64,000 bases of DNA from Paenibacillus soyae (GCF_024623455.1 NZ_JANIPJ010000005.1:62001-126000); one strand, 5' to 3'; positions 26,225-35,407 are shown, counted from the stretch's first letter. Notes: generated by a model from the letters alone, not told the origin. Made by a program: numbers and translations.

Positions 26225-26923
26225 ATGAAATACGACTGCCTAATCGTAGACGACGAAACGGTACTCGCGGAGACCACCAGCGAGTACTTTAACATGTTCG
26301 AAGTGAACACCACCTTCGTAACAACCGCCGAGGAGTGCGAGAGATTCTTCGACGAGCACGACGCATCGCTCATCCTGCTAGACATCAACCTCGGCAACGC
26401 GTCGGGGTTTGAATTGTGCAAAAAGTTGCGGCAGAGGACGCAGATTCCGATCCTGTTCATCAGCGCGCGGTCCAGCGATGATGACATCTTGATCGCCCTC
26501 AATATCGGCGGCGACGACTACATCCAGAAGCCATACACGCTCAGTGTGCTGCTAGCTAAGGTGAAGGCGGTGCTGAAGCGGTATGGGAGCGGAAGCAACA
26601 CGAGCCAGGCCGCCGACAACACCGTCGAGTTCGGCCCTGTGAAGATCGACCTCTCCCTGAACCGAGTCAGCGTGAACGGCGTAGATACGAAGCTCAAGAA
26701 GCTGGAGTACAAGCTGCTGGTTTACCTAGCCCAGCACAAAAACAAAATCGTCACCAAGGAAGAGCTTTTCTACAACGTGTGGGGGGACTCAATCACGAGC
26801 GACGGTACGCTGAACGTGCACATCCGCCACTTGAGGGAGAAGATCGAGCCGGATCCGAACGATCCGCAATATATCCGCACCGTCTGGGGGACGGGGTATG
26901 TGTTGGAGGACGGGACGCGATGA
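26225..26923 (+). CDS. OmpR-family response regulator
   Basis: 232 residues. The receiver domain has acidic residues DDE at 9-11, the phospho-acceptor D53 in LLDINLG and K102 in IQKPY; the C-terminal winged helix includes LKKLEYKLLVYLA and the closing GTGYVL. It is coupled to the histidine kinase by a four-base overlap. With an ABC/FtsX exporter immediately downstream, it resembles regulators of peptide-antibiotic detoxification modules. Likely targets are the three phased TAAGAA sites ahead of the ABC genes. AGGAG precedes the ATG. Confidence 0.93.
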   Translation: MKYDCLIVDDETVLAETTSEYFNMFEVNTTFVTTAEECERFFDEHDASLILLDINLGNASGFELCKKLRQRTQIPILFISARSSDDDILIALNIGGDDYIQKPYTLSVLLAKVKAVLKRYGSGSNTSQAADNTVEFGPVKIDLSLNRVSVNGVDTKLKKLEYKLLVYLAQHKNKIVTKEELFYNVWGDSITSDGTLNVHIRHLREKIEPDPNDPQYIRTVWGTGYVLEDGTR

Positions 26924-28185
26924 GGACGATGGGTATCTTCGTAACCCTGACGGTCATCTTCCTCGCCGGTATACTCTTATCTGTTATCGTGCTCCGCACG
27001 GATACGGAAACCAAGGTTGATCTTGTAGCGGTGAACGAGATCATGAAGACGGTCGAGCAGCACTGGGGGAGCCTGGACGAAGGCGATTTAAACTTAAACC
27101 ACATCCAGCAACCTTTCACCGTCCTCGACCTCAACGGTCAGCCTATCTTCCATAGTAGCCCCGACGCAACGAGGACGATCAACGAAGCGCTGAAAAACCG
27201 CGACACGATCGTCGACATCCAGATCGACAACGCCATCGTCGGCAAGCTGATTATCCCCTGCGACGATCAGCAAACGCTTAAAGCCATTAAGATCAGGCTC
27301 GCCATCATCCTCTTCATCGCCTTCACGCTACTTGCGATCCTATGCGTCTTGTACGCGGCGTTTCTCAACCGCACGATCTTCCGTCCGTTCCGCGAGCTGC
27401 AGGCTTTTGCGGCGAATGTGGCGAGGGGGAAGCTGGACGTGCCGCTGACGATGAGTCAGGACAATCCGTTTGGGGCGTTCACAGAGAGCTTCGATATTAT
27501 GCGCGAGGAGCTGGCGGCGGCGAGGCAGAGCGAATATGAGGCGAACCGCAGCAAGAAGGAGCTGGTGGCCAGCCTCAGCCATGATATTAAGACGCCGGTC
27601 GCTTCAATTAAAGCGGTGAGCGAGCTCATGCTGCTCAAAGCAACGGACGAGAAAATGCAGAAGCAGCTGAATACGATTTACGCCAAGGCGGAGCAGATCA
27701 ACCTGCTCGTGACGGACATGTTTCATGCGACGCTGGAAGAGCTGAACGAGCTCAAAGTCGCCACGACGGAGGAGCTCAGCTCCGTCCTCTACGGGATGAT
27801 TAACAGCGTGAACATTCACGATCAGATCCACTGCGAGCCGATTCCGGACTGCATGATCGTCACGGACGTTCACCGCCTCCAGCAGGTACTGGACAATATC
27901 GTGAGCAACGCCTACAAGTACGCGAACACGCCGATAACCATCACCTCTCGACTTACCGCCCAGCATCTCGAGCTCCACATTGCAGACAACGGCCCAGGCA
28001 TCCCCGAGGACGAGCTGCCGCTGTTGTTCAATAAGTTTTACCGGGGGAGCAATGCGGAGGGACGGAGCGGATCGGGGCTTGGCCTGTACATCTCGAAGTA
28101 TCTCATGCAGCGCATGCAGGGGGACATCGCCTGCCGGAACCGTGAAGGCGGCTTCACAGTTACGGTCACCATCCCGCTAGCTTAG
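26920..28185 (+). CDS. Sensor histidine kinase
   Basis: 421 residues. TM1 at ~4-24, an extracytoplasmic loop of ~100 residues, TM2 at ~130-152, a HAMP segment (FRPFRELQAFAANVARGKLD), HisKA with H221 in SLSHDIKTP, and an ATPase domain with NIVSNAYKYAN, DNGPGIP and GSGLGLYIS. It autophosphorylates H221 and passes the phosphate to the upstream response regulator. The ATG overlaps the regulator stop codon (ATGA) with GGAGGA upstream; longer in-frame starts inside the regulator gene are not credible. Confidence 0.93.
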   Translation: MRTMGIFVTLTVIFLAGILLSVIVLRTDTETKVDLVAVNEIMKTVEQHWGSLDEGDLNLNHIQQPFTVLDLNGQPIFHSSPDATRTINEALKNRDTIVDIQIDNAIVGKLIIPCDDQQTLKAIKIRLAIILFIAFTLLAILCVLYAAFLNRTIFRPFRELQAFAANVARGKLDVPLTMSQDNPFGAFTESFDIMREELAAARQSEYEANRSKKELVASLSHDIKTPVASIKAVSELMLLKATDEKMQKQLNTIYAKAEQINLLVTDMFHATLEELNELKVATTEELSSVLYGMINSVNIHDQIHCEPIPDCMIVTDVHRLQQVLDNIVSNAYKYANTPITITSRLTAQHLELHIADNGPGIPEDELPLLFNKFYRGSNAEGRSGSGLGLYISKYLMQRMQGDIACRNREGGFTVTVTIPLA

Positions 28186-28198
28186 CGTTTGAAGAGAA

Positions 28199-28253
28199 TT
28201 AAGAATTAGCTAAGAAACAGGCAGAGATTAACTAAGAATTGCCGCGGTATGAT
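28199..28253 (+). promoter_or_regulatory. Phased response-regulator sites and -10 box of the ABC operon
   Basis: TAAGAA occurs at 28200, 28211 and 28233, that is 11 and 22 bases apart and on one helix face. A TATGAT -10 box follows at 28248-28253 without a good -35. This is the layout of an OmpR-type activated promoter, placed between the kinase and the ABC genes. Confidence 0.55.
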
Positions 28254-28320
28254 GAGGCTGTAATCAACATTACAGTCTTATTCGTATGGAACCGGAAGGT
28301 TCAGGAAGGTGGATATACCG

Positions 28321-29085
28321 ATGACGACAACCGAATTATTGCGTACCGAAAAATTATGCAAAACCTTCTCCAGCGGCGGCGTTCAGCAGCATGTGCTCAA
28401 AAATTTGGACATCACCCTCGTGCAGGGAGACTTCACGGTCATTATGGGGAGCTCGGGCTCGGGCAAGTCGACGCTGCTCTACGCGATCAGCGGCATGGAT
28501 AAGCCGACGCTTGGCGAGATCTACTTCAGCGGGCAAAAGATTTCGAAGCTGAACAACGATCAGCTGGCCGTGTTCCGCCGCCGGAACTGCGGCTTCGTCT
28601 TCCAGCAGGTCCATCTGCTCGACCATATGAGCATTCTGGACAACGTGCTGGCGAGCGGCCTGCTCTTGAGCAGAGACCGCCGCGCCTTGGCGGCCAAGGC
28701 CAAGAAGCTGTTCACTCAAGTGGGGCTGAACGAAGCGGCATGGGGCAAGTTCCCTTCCCAGCTATCCGGCGGAGAGGCGCAGAGAGCGGGGATCGTGCGG
28801 GCGCTTATTAACGACCCTCATCTTATTTTTGCGGACGAACCGACTGGGGCATTGAACTCCGCGGCGAGCGACAGCGTGCTGAACGTGCTCACCGACGTGA
28901 ACCGGAATGGGCAGAGCATCGTGATGGTGACCCATGATCTGAAAACAGCGCTGCGCGGCAACCGCGTCCTCTACCTCCGCGACGGCGTCATCTGCGGCGA
29001 TCTGAAGCTGGAGCCGTACCGGCCCGAGCAGCAGCATGCGCGGCATGAGAAGCTGACGGCTTTCCTGGCCGAGATGGGGTGGTAA
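28321..29085 (+). CDS. ABC transporter ATP-binding protein (MacB/BceA type)
   Basis: 254 residues with Walker A GSSGSGKST (~43-51), Q-loop FQQVHLL, signature LSGGEAQRAGIVRAL (~149), Walker B LIFADEPTGALN and H-loop VTHD. It drives the FtsX-type permease encoded next. AAGGTGG upstream supports the ATG; a GTG 12 bases earlier is possible. Linkage to the two-component system suggests export or removal of an antimicrobial peptide or cell-wall antibiotic. Confidence 0.93.
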   Translation: MTTTELLRTEKLCKTFSSGGVQQHVLKNLDITLVQGDFTVIMGSSGSGKSTLLYAISGMDKPTLGEIYFSGQKISKLNNDQLAVFRRRNCGFVFQQVHLLDHMSILDNVLASGLLLSRDRRALAAKAKKLFTQVGLNEAAWGKFPSQLSGGEAQRAGIVRALINDPHLIFADEPTGALNSAASDSVLNVLTDVNRNGQSIVMVTHDLKTALRGNRVLYLRDGVICGDLKLEPYRPEQQHARHEKLTAFLAEMGW

Positions 29086-29087
29086 CG

Positions 29088-31436
29088 ATGAAGATCTGGC
29101 ATCTGACCTCGGCCAATATTCGAAGCGGCAAAAGCGCCACCTTTTCGCTGTTTATCCTGATCGTCATTGCCGGCTTGCTCCTGAATCTCGGGTTAGCCGT
29201 GATGACGAAGATGGGAAGCTTCTTCGACGAGAAGTCGGAGCAGCTGAGCGAGTCGCATATTGTCGTTCTGACGAAGCAGTCCAACTACAAGCCGGATTAC
29301 CGCGAGTATTTCGCGAACCGTCCGGAGGTGGCGGCGACCGAAGAAGAGGCCATCATTCTGATGAACGCCGTGAAATTCCTTTACGGAGAGAACGACATTA
29401 ACATGGCAGCCGCCTTCCTCAATGCGGATGCGGACCGATCCTTTGGCCAGGTACGGCTGATTGAAGAGCTGGAGGGTCCCGCTCAGGACGGAGACATCTA
29501 CGTGCCGCTCAGCTTCCAAGCGAGCGCGGGCTACAAGCTGGGCGATTCGTTCGACATGACGTATCAGAACGAGACGTTCAGCTATCGGATCAAAGGCTTC
29601 TTCGAGACCACCATGATGGGGACTCCGAATATGGGGATTATGAAATATTTTCTGCCGGACGCGTCCTATCGCCATCTAGTCGAGAAGGTTGGCGACACGG
29701 CAGCCGGAACGCTGATCTCCGCCGGTCTTCATGATTCGAAGCAATCCTCGGAGGTTCGCCAAGACTTCGGCAAGCAATTCCCGGACAAAAACATGGATGT
29801 GAACAATCCGCTGTTCTGGGAGGGCGACATTGAGCTCGTTAAGAGCGTGGGCTCCATTACGATTAATGTGGTGGCCATGATTCTGGTCGCGTTCGCGGCC
29901 GTCATCGTGCTGGTATCCCTAATGGTCATCCAGTTCCGCGTGACGAACAGCATCGATGACGGCATCGTGAATATCGGCGTGTTGAAGGCTCTCGGCTACA
30001 CCAGCAGGCAGATTATTGTGGCCACCATTCTGCAATTCCTGTTGATCGCGGCGGCGGCGGGCATCGTCGGTGCTGCTCTCTCCTATGGGGTTCTGCCCGT
30101 CTTCGGCAGCATCGTGACGACCTTGTCGGGGCTGATCTGGACGACCGGGTTCGACGCCGGCGTGAACGGGGTGAGCGTGCTGCTCATTACGCTGATGGTG
30201 CTGGCCGTGACGCTACTCGCCTCCGTGCGTATCCGTTCTCTCCAGCCCGTCACCGCTCTGCGCGGCGGTATCCGGACGCACAGCTTCCGGCGCAACCGGT
30301 TCCCGCTTGACCGGGCTGCGGGCAGCCTGCACTGGCTGCTCGCCTGCAAAGCGATGATCATGAACAAGAAGCAGAACATCATGGTCGCTTGCGTCATCGC
30401 GGCGATTACGTTCGCCTCTATTTTCTCCGTGGTGCTGTACTATAACGTGGCTTCCGACAAAACAGCGTTCGTCCACCTCGTCGGCGCGGAGACGTCGAAC
30501 GTGATCGTGAATGCGGCTCCCGAGACGGATAGCGGGAAGCTGCTGGCGGACATGGAGGGGATGGACGGTGTGCGGAAGGCCGCCTTTCTTGATATGACAT
30601 CGATGAAGCTGGACGGCCAGAGCGTGTTCACGACGATCTCGGACGATTTCTCCAAGCTGGAGAACCAGAGCGTCTACGAAGGGCGCTACCCGAAATACGA
30701 CAACGAAATCGCGGTTACCTGGGTCGTGGCGAAGCTGCTGGGCAAGGAGGTCGGGGATACGGTGGTGGCGGAAGCGGGCGAAGCCTCGTATACGTACCTC
30801 ATTACCGGACTGAGCCAGTCCATTAGCAATTTGGGGCAGGCGGCTTATATTACCGTGCCGGGCGCGCAGCAGGTGATGCCGGGCTATACGGGCACGAGCA
30901 TCAACGTGTATTTGGACGGCGTGGACAACGGCAGCTTCATGGAGCAGATTAAAGCCCAATACGGGAGCGAGGTCGGCGATATCGTCGATATGAACGAGAT
31001 GATTGACGGGCAGACCAGCATTTATATATCCGCGGTGTTCGCTGTTATGGTCATCGTGCTGCTCATCACGATTCTGGTCGTCTCCTTGATTCTGTACCTG
31101 GTGATCAAGAAGATGATTTTGAAACGGAAGAAGGAGCTTGGTATTCTAAAAGCAACCGGGTATACGACGTTCCAGCTCATGACGCAGATCGCGCTTAGCT
31201 TCGTGCCGGTCGTCATCGCGGGCGTCTTCATCGGCGGCGTGCTGGGCACCCTGTACACGAACACGGTGCTGACGCTGCTGCTGTCCGGAGCGGGCATTAA
31301 CAAGGTTGATTTTATCGTACATGTGCCGCTGATCGCAGCCCTGTGCGCCGGACTGATCGGGTTCGCTTACGGCATCTCGATGCTGGTGTCCCGGGGGATC
31401 AAGCGCATTACGGCATACGGGTTGATCGCGGAGTAG
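29088..31436 (+). CDS. FtsX-like ABC permease with two FtsX domains
   Basis: 782 residues. An N-terminal TM helix (~16-38) and a large extracytoplasmic domain precede a three-TM FtsX block (~260-380); a second half repeats TM, extracytoplasmic domain and a three-TM FtsX block (~660-780). The gene begins two bases after the ATPase stop with GGGGTGG just upstream. Such permeases pair with the preceding MacB/BceA-type ATPase and often also act as sensors with the cognate kinase. Confidence 0.9.
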   Translation: MKIWHLTSANIRSGKSATFSLFILIVIAGLLLNLGLAVMTKMGSFFDEKSEQLSESHIVVLTKQSNYKPDYREYFANRPEVAATEEEAIILMNAVKFLYGENDINMAAAFLNADADRSFGQVRLIEELEGPAQDGDIYVPLSFQASAGYKLGDSFDMTYQNETFSYRIKGFFETTMMGTPNMGIMKYFLPDASYRHLVEKVGDTAAGTLISAGLHDSKQSSEVRQDFGKQFPDKNMDVNNPLFWEGDIELVKSVGSITINVVAMILVAFAAVIVLVSLMVIQFRVTNSIDDGIVNIGVLKALGYTSRQIIVATILQFLLIAAAAGIVGAALSYGVLPVFGSIVTTLSGLIWTTGFDAGVNGVSVLLITLMVLAVTLLASVRIRSLQPVTALRGGIRTHSFRRNRFPLDRAAGSLHWLLACKAMIMNKKQNIMVACVIAAITFASIFSVVLYYNVASDKTAFVHLVGAETSNVIVNAAPETDSGKLLADMEGMDGVRKAAFLDMTSMKLDGQSVFTTISDDFSKLENQSVYEGRYPKYDNEIAVTWVVAKLLGKEVGDTVVAEAGEASYTYLITGLSQSISNLGQAAYITVPGAQQVMPGYTGTSINVYLDGVDNGSFMEQIKAQYGSEVGDIVDMNEMIDGQTSIYISAVFAVMVIVLLITILVVSLILYLVIKKMILKRKKELGILKATGYTTFQLMTQIALSFVPVVIAGVFIGGVLGTLYTNTVLTLLLSGAGINKVDFIVHVPLIAALCAGLIGFAYGISMLVSRGIKRITAYGLIAE

Positions 31437-31458
31437 ACGCGATCGTGCTTGATAACTT

Positions 31459-31502
31459 AACAAAACCTCCCTATCGACCCGCGTCGATGTGGAGGTTTTG
31501 TT
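31459..31502. terminator. Strong bidirectional terminator
   Basis: 12-bp stem AACAAAACCTCC / GGAGGTTTTGTT with a nested TCGAC/GTCGA stem, between the convergent permease and GyrI-like genes. A/T-rich ends on both sides allow use in either direction. Confidence 0.85.
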
Positions 31503-31531
31503 ACTAAGTAAGCGGAGGGATGGCCTTCGAG

Positions 31532-32053
31532 CTATTGCCGTAAAGCAATGTAGATTTCGGCTTGTCCGTCGTTCGGATCGGTGCTCGGGCCGTAATATTC
31601 GAAATCGCCCGTGAACGCCCGGTCATTGCCGGTCTGCCGCGACCATTGCCAAATATCGGCCCAAGCCCGCTGCACCATCTCGATAACCGGTCCGCGCTCC
31701 GTGACGAATACGGCGTATGTCGCGGCTGGAACGGTGAAGGTCGTGACGGATTCGGGATATGTTCCCTGCGCCTCCTCCCGTACCTGTACGCCGACCAGCA
31801 CTTCGTACTGTCCCGCATCGCCCCGCTCATAGTTGAAGTAGCAGCTATACAGGCCAGGCTGTTGCTGGCGGCCTGCCAGTTGTTCGCCGATACGGCGGGA
31901 GTAGAATTGTTCGAAGAGCGGGCCGATCTTGCCTGCGCCGCTTAATTCGTCGGCATTGTTCGTGCTTACGCGCATGCCGGCTACCGTGAAGGACGGAAGC
32001 TCTTCGATGCGGGCAGGAGCCAATGGCGTACGGGTTGTTTCGTCTTGTTTCAT
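31532..32053 (-). CDS. GyrI-like effector-binding domain protein
   Basis: 173 residues. A single GyrI/SOUL-like ligand-binding domain (ELPSFTVAGMRVSTN near the start, YYGPSTDPNDGQAEIYIALR at the end) without DNA-binding part. Such proteins sequester small hydrophobic compounds. AAGGAG lies 11 bases before the ATG. It is 64 bases downstream of the WYL regulator on the same strand, probably co-transcribed and perhaps regulated by it. Confidence 0.85.
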   Translation of the reverse strand: MKQDETTRTPLAPARIEELPSFTVAGMRVSTNNADELSGAGKIGPLFEQFYSRRIGEQLAGRQQQPGLYSCYFNYERGDAGQYEVLVGVQVREEAQGTYPESVTTFTVPAATYAVFVTERGPVIEMVQRAWADIWQWSRQTGNDRAFTGDFEYYGPSTDPNDGQAEIYIALRQ

Positions 32054-32117
32054 CGCTAATCATTCTCCTTGTAGTGGAATGGATCTAGTGTAAAACAAGT
32101 AACTTGACATCTATCTG

Positions 32118-33071
32118 TCAGGTTGAGGAGGGGCTTCGATATATTTTCGCAATTTGCTCTGCGCGGCTGGCGATGATCTCCCGCAGATGGGGAGGCTCCA
32201 GCACTTCGGCATGGTGGCCGAAGCCGAGAAGGAAGCTGTACAACCATTCGTCCTCCCGGTAAGCCTTCCTTACCAGCCAACAGCCGTCATCGGCCGGCAC
32301 GAGCTCCTCGATGCCGAACCACTCCTCCGCCCTATGACGATCGCCGGCACGGAAGCGCAAGACGAACTCCGTCATCCGGAGCTGTTCGCTCGGGCTGGGG
32401 CTTGAGGCACTTGCTTGCGCCGGCAGCTCCCGGTGAATGAATGTTTGGCCGGTAGCGATCTCCAGCTCCTTCATTCTCTTCAGCTTGAACAGCCGGAACT
32501 GCTCTTTCTCCAGGCAATAGGCTTGCAGGTACCACTGTTTTCCTTTCAAAATGAGCCGGTGCGGCTCTACCATCCGATGCGATACTTCGCCGTGGGCATC
32601 GGAATAGATGAATCCCGTCACGAGGCCGCCGTCTGCCGCCTCCTTCAACAGCTGCAGCTTCGGCCGCAGCGTGTCGTTGCCGTCCCAAGGCGAGTAGTCG
32701 ATAAGCACGCGGCTTGTCTTCTGCTGGAATTCATCGGAGTATGCGGGCGGAACGACGCTGTTGATTTTGTCCATGAGCCCCTGATGGTGCTTGTTGCCGT
32801 ACGAGGTGGAGATGCTGCGGAGGGCGGTGAAGATGGCGGCAAGCTCGTCGTTGGTCAGCACGTTGCGGTCCAAGCGGTAACCCTCCGCCAGCCCGATCCC
32901 GCCGTTCGTCCCTTGATAGGTGATGATGGGGATGCCAGCTCTATTGATGACTTCGACATCCCGGTAAATCGTCCGTACGGACACTTCGAACCGCTCCGCG
33001 AGCTCTTTGGCCTGCACCATGCGGCGGTTCAGCAACAGAATAATGATGGATAAGAGTCTTTCCAGTTTCAC
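32118..33071 (-). CDS. HTH-WYL (YafY-type) transcriptional regulator
   Basis: 317 residues. The N-terminal winged helix (LAERFEVSVRTIYRDVEVI, ~25-43) is followed by a WYL domain (QWYLQAYCLEKEQFRLFKL) and a C-terminal WCX extension. WYL domains bind nucleic-acid or nucleotide ligands. A GTG start at 33071 is chosen because GGAGGG lies 6 bases upstream; a TTG ten codons earlier lacks a site. It probably controls the GyrI-like gene and itself. Confidence 0.88.
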   Translation of the reverse strand: MKLERLLSIIILLLNRRMVQAKELAERFEVSVRTIYRDVEVINRAGIPIITYQGTNGGIGLAEGYRLDRNVLTNDELAAIFTALRSISTSYGNKHHQGLMDKINSVVPPAYSDEFQQKTSRVLIDYSPWDGNDTLRPKLQLLKEAADGGLVTGFIYSDAHGEVSHRMVEPHRLILKGKQWYLQAYCLEKEQFRLFKLKRMKELEIATGQTFIHRELPAQASASSPSPSEQLRMTEFVLRFRAGDRHRAEEWFGIEELVPADDGCWLVRKAYREDEWLYSFLLGFGHHAEVLEPPHLREIIASRAEQIAKIYRSPSST

Positions 33072-33253
33072 AGCGGACCCTCCGTCCCGAAAGATAAGCA
33101 AAATAAATCTCTTTCCCGTATTGTCTCATTGGAAGGAAGGTCTGTCGATTGCCCGAACGGCAGGATTCGCATCCGATTGGACAGAATCAATAGATCAAGA
33201 TGATGGATCATGGACAAGCTGAATAATAGACTAGCAGAGAGTGGGGATCCTGT

Positions 33254-33646
33254 ATGAAACAAATCCACGTCGTCGGAGCCGTCATCGTCCGCGAAGGGAG
33301 CATTCTCTGCGCGCAGAGGGGCGCTGGCCAGTCGATGGCCTCCCTCTGGGAATTTCCCGGCGGGAAGATCGAGCCGGGAGAGACGCCGCAGGACGCGCTG
33401 AAGCGCGAGATCGCGGAGGAGATGCGGTGCGAGATCCTCGTCGGCGAGCAGGTGGAGTACACCGCCCACGCCTACGAGTTCGGCGTCGTGCATCTGACGA
33501 CCTTCTACTGCGAGCTCCTGTCGGGCACGCCGCTGCTGACGGAGCATGCCGCGATCCGCTGGCTGCCGCCGGAGGAGCTGCTGTCGCTGAAGTGGGCGCC
33601 GGCGGATGTGCCGGCGGTTCATAAGATTATGGGCGATTTCTCATAG
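33254..33646 (+). CDS. mutT: MutT-type (d)NTP pyrophosphohydrolase
   Basis: 130 residues. The Nudix box GGKIEPGETPQDALKREIAEE (residues ~37-57) and the short single-domain form match the MutT/8-oxo-dGTP or CTP pyrophosphohydrolase group. It removes damaged nucleotides. It is divergent from the WYL gene and followed by a terminator. The precise substrate cannot be decided from sequence. Confidence 0.88.
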   Translation: MKQIHVVGAVIVREGSILCAQRGAGQSMASLWEFPGGKIEPGETPQDALKREIAEEMRCEILVGEQVEYTAHAYEFGVVHLTTFYCELLSGTPLLTEHAAIRWLPPEELLSLKWAPADVPAVHKIMGDFS

Positions 33647-33667
33647 CCGCCTCTTTACGAAAGTTAG

Positions 33668-33697
33668 CCGCAGCCTACCTAGGCTGCGGTTTTCTTT
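33668..33697 (+). terminator. Rho-independent terminator
   Basis: Stem CCGCAGCCT / AGGCTGCGG, four-base loop, TTTTCTTTTT. Confidence 0.88.
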
Positions 33698-33786
33698 TTC
33701 CCCCTCGCGTATGGAAGGCCGAACGGAATGGACACAATGCATAACAAAACGGATGATGCGGACGAAAACAGGGAGGTGGGCGGTCG

Positions 33787-35076
33787 ATGAAAACACGGAT
33801 GCGGATGCAGGAGGTGCGGCCTTTCCCCGCGAGGAGGACGCCTTACGCGGGAGATTTTATCGTGCTGGGCTACAAGGCGAGCGAGGACAGCTTCGTGGCG
33901 GGCATCCGGCGTGACGGCGGTATCGTGCCCGTGGGGACGTTCTCGCAGGGGATGAAGCCGGAGGAGAAGCAGACGCTAGTGCAGGCGATCATGGCGAACC
34001 GGAGCGGGAATGATGGCGACGGGACGGTGCGCGTGAAGCCGGGCATTTGCGTAGAGCTCGCGTTCGCTTCAGTCGAGAATGGCTTCCTCACTAGCCCCGC
34101 GTTCCGGTCGTTTCGTCTACAGGTGAAGTGGGAAACCTGCACCTGGAACAGGCTGATAACGGACAACGCAATCGCCGGCACCGAGGTGTCCGTCACAAGC
34201 CAGGATAAGCCACTCTGGCCGGCGTCCCGGCCGCCCGTCGACAAGGAAGCCTATCTCGCGTATTTGGCGCAGGTCGCGCCGGTGATGCTGCCGTTCCTGG
34301 CGAACCGGCTGCTGACGACGATCCGTTACCCTCACGGGGTGGCGGGCGAATCCTTTTATCAGAAAAACTGCCCCGACTACGCGCCGCCCTTCATCCGAAC
34401 CGGCCTGCAGGACGGGATCAACTATATCATCTGCAACGACCTGATCACCTTGATGTGGCTGGGCAATCAGAATACGATCGAATACCATCTTCCGTTCAAC
34501 CGGTTCGGAGAAGAGAAGCCGCTCGAGATCGTGCTCGATCTGGATCCTCCCGGTAGGGCGTACTTTCCGCTGGCGATCAAAGCGGCGGTCGAAATCCGAA
34601 GCATTCTCGACTCGTTCGGCGTGATCGGCTTTCCGAAGGTGTCGGGCAACAAAGGGCTCCAGGTGCACATTCCGCTGAATCCCGGCCTGAATCTCACCTA
34701 CGACGATGCTCGGGCGTTCACCGCGTTCGTGGCTCAATATTTGGTCGAGCGGTACCCGGACAGCTTCACGACGGAGAGGCTGAAGAAGAACAGGGGCAAC
34801 CGGTTGTATGTCGATTACATCCAGCATGCAGCGGGCAAAACGATCATCTGCCCTTACTCCCCCAGAGGGAACGAGCATGCGGGCATCGCGACTCCGCTCC
34901 GCTGGGAGGAGGTGAACGGCAGTCTGACGCCGGAGACGTACAGCATGCCGTTCGTGCTCAGGAGACTGGCCGAGGAGGGCTGCGCGATGGCGGACTACTT
35001 CGACACCGGGAACGAGCGGATCGCGAACGTCATTACGCTGCTTCGGGAGAAGGCGGGGGCGAAGAGGAAGCGGTGA
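33787..35076 (+). CDS. LigD-type polymerase with OB domain but no ligase core
   Basis: 429 residues. Residues ~15-125 match the OB-fold of an ATP-dependent DNA ligase (GDFIVLGYKASEDSFVAGIR, VGTFSQGM, VKPGICVELAF). Residues ~145-425 are an AEP-type LigD polymerase with the catalytic DLD (IVLDLDPPGRAY, ~249) and FPKVSGNKGLQVHIPL (~282-297). The adenylation domain with KxDG is absent. GGGAGGTG before the ATG shows this is the real start, not a window effect. In NHEJ the LigD polymerase fills gaps at broken ends; here any ligation would need another protein. No ku gene is in the window. Confidence 0.88.
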   Translation: MKTRMRMQEVRPFPARRTPYAGDFIVLGYKASEDSFVAGIRRDGGIVPVGTFSQGMKPEEKQTLVQAIMANRSGNDGDGTVRVKPGICVELAFASVENGFLTSPAFRSFRLQVKWETCTWNRLITDNAIAGTEVSVTSQDKPLWPASRPPVDKEAYLAYLAQVAPVMLPFLANRLLTTIRYPHGVAGESFYQKNCPDYAPPFIRTGLQDGINYIICNDLITLMWLGNQNTIEYHLPFNRFGEEKPLEIVLDLDPPGRAYFPLAIKAAVEIRSILDSFGVIGFPKVSGNKGLQVHIPLNPGLNLTYDDARAFTAFVAQYLVERYPDSFTTERLKKNRGNRLYVDYIQHAAGKTIICPYSPRGNEHAGIATPLRWEEVNGSLTPETYSMPFVLRRLAEEGCAMADYFDTGNERIANVITLLREKAGAKRKR

Positions 35077-35211
35077 GAGGTGGGCTTCTTTCGCGTCGCA
35101 ATGGCGAGCGCGTTTCGTACGTGCAGAGCTTTCGACTCGTGTTTTGGCGAATGTTCGGAATATATTCAATGTCATTGTTCGGAAATTAGCTTAGAAACTT
35201 ACGCGAAACCG

Positions 35212-35240
35212 TTGACATTCCGCCTCGATCGGAGTATTCT
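35212..35240 (+). promoter_or_regulatory. SigA-type promoter of the purine permease
   Basis: TTGACA at 35212-35217 and TATTCT at 35235-35240, 17 bases apart, about 15 bases before the riboswitch. Confidence 0.8.
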
Positions 35241-35255
35241 ACTCAAGGCACAATA

Positions 35256-35322
35256 TTTCGTATAACCTCACTAATATGGTGTGGGGGTCTCTACTAGGAA
35301 CCGAACAATCCTGACTACGAGT
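35256..35322 (+). ncRNA. Purine riboswitch aptamer (guanine class)
   Basis: P1 TTCGTA / TACGAG closes a three-way junction with TAACCTCAC, ATATGGTGTGGGGG, TCTCTACTAGGA and TCCTGACTACGAG. The conserved ATATGG, TCTACT, ACCG and GACTAC elements are in order. The C in GAC(TAC), the ligand-pairing position, indicates guanine or hypoxanthine rather than adenine. The J2/3 and L3 parts are more divergent than in the Bacillus xpt or pbuG examples. Confidence 0.88.
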
Positions 35323-35345
35323 ATGGGCGAGCCGTATTTCGGCGT

Positions 35346-35372
35346 ATCCTATACCAGTGGTTGGGATTTTTT
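35346..35372 (+). terminator. Riboswitch-controlled terminator
   Basis: An imperfect stem ATCC..AC / GT..GGAT is followed by TTTTTTG between aptamer and gene. Ligand binding should favour this terminator and switch the permease off when purines are plentiful. Confidence 0.6.
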
Positions 35373-35407
35373 GTGTATTTCATAAAAGGTGGAGGCATCG
35401 AGAGAGT

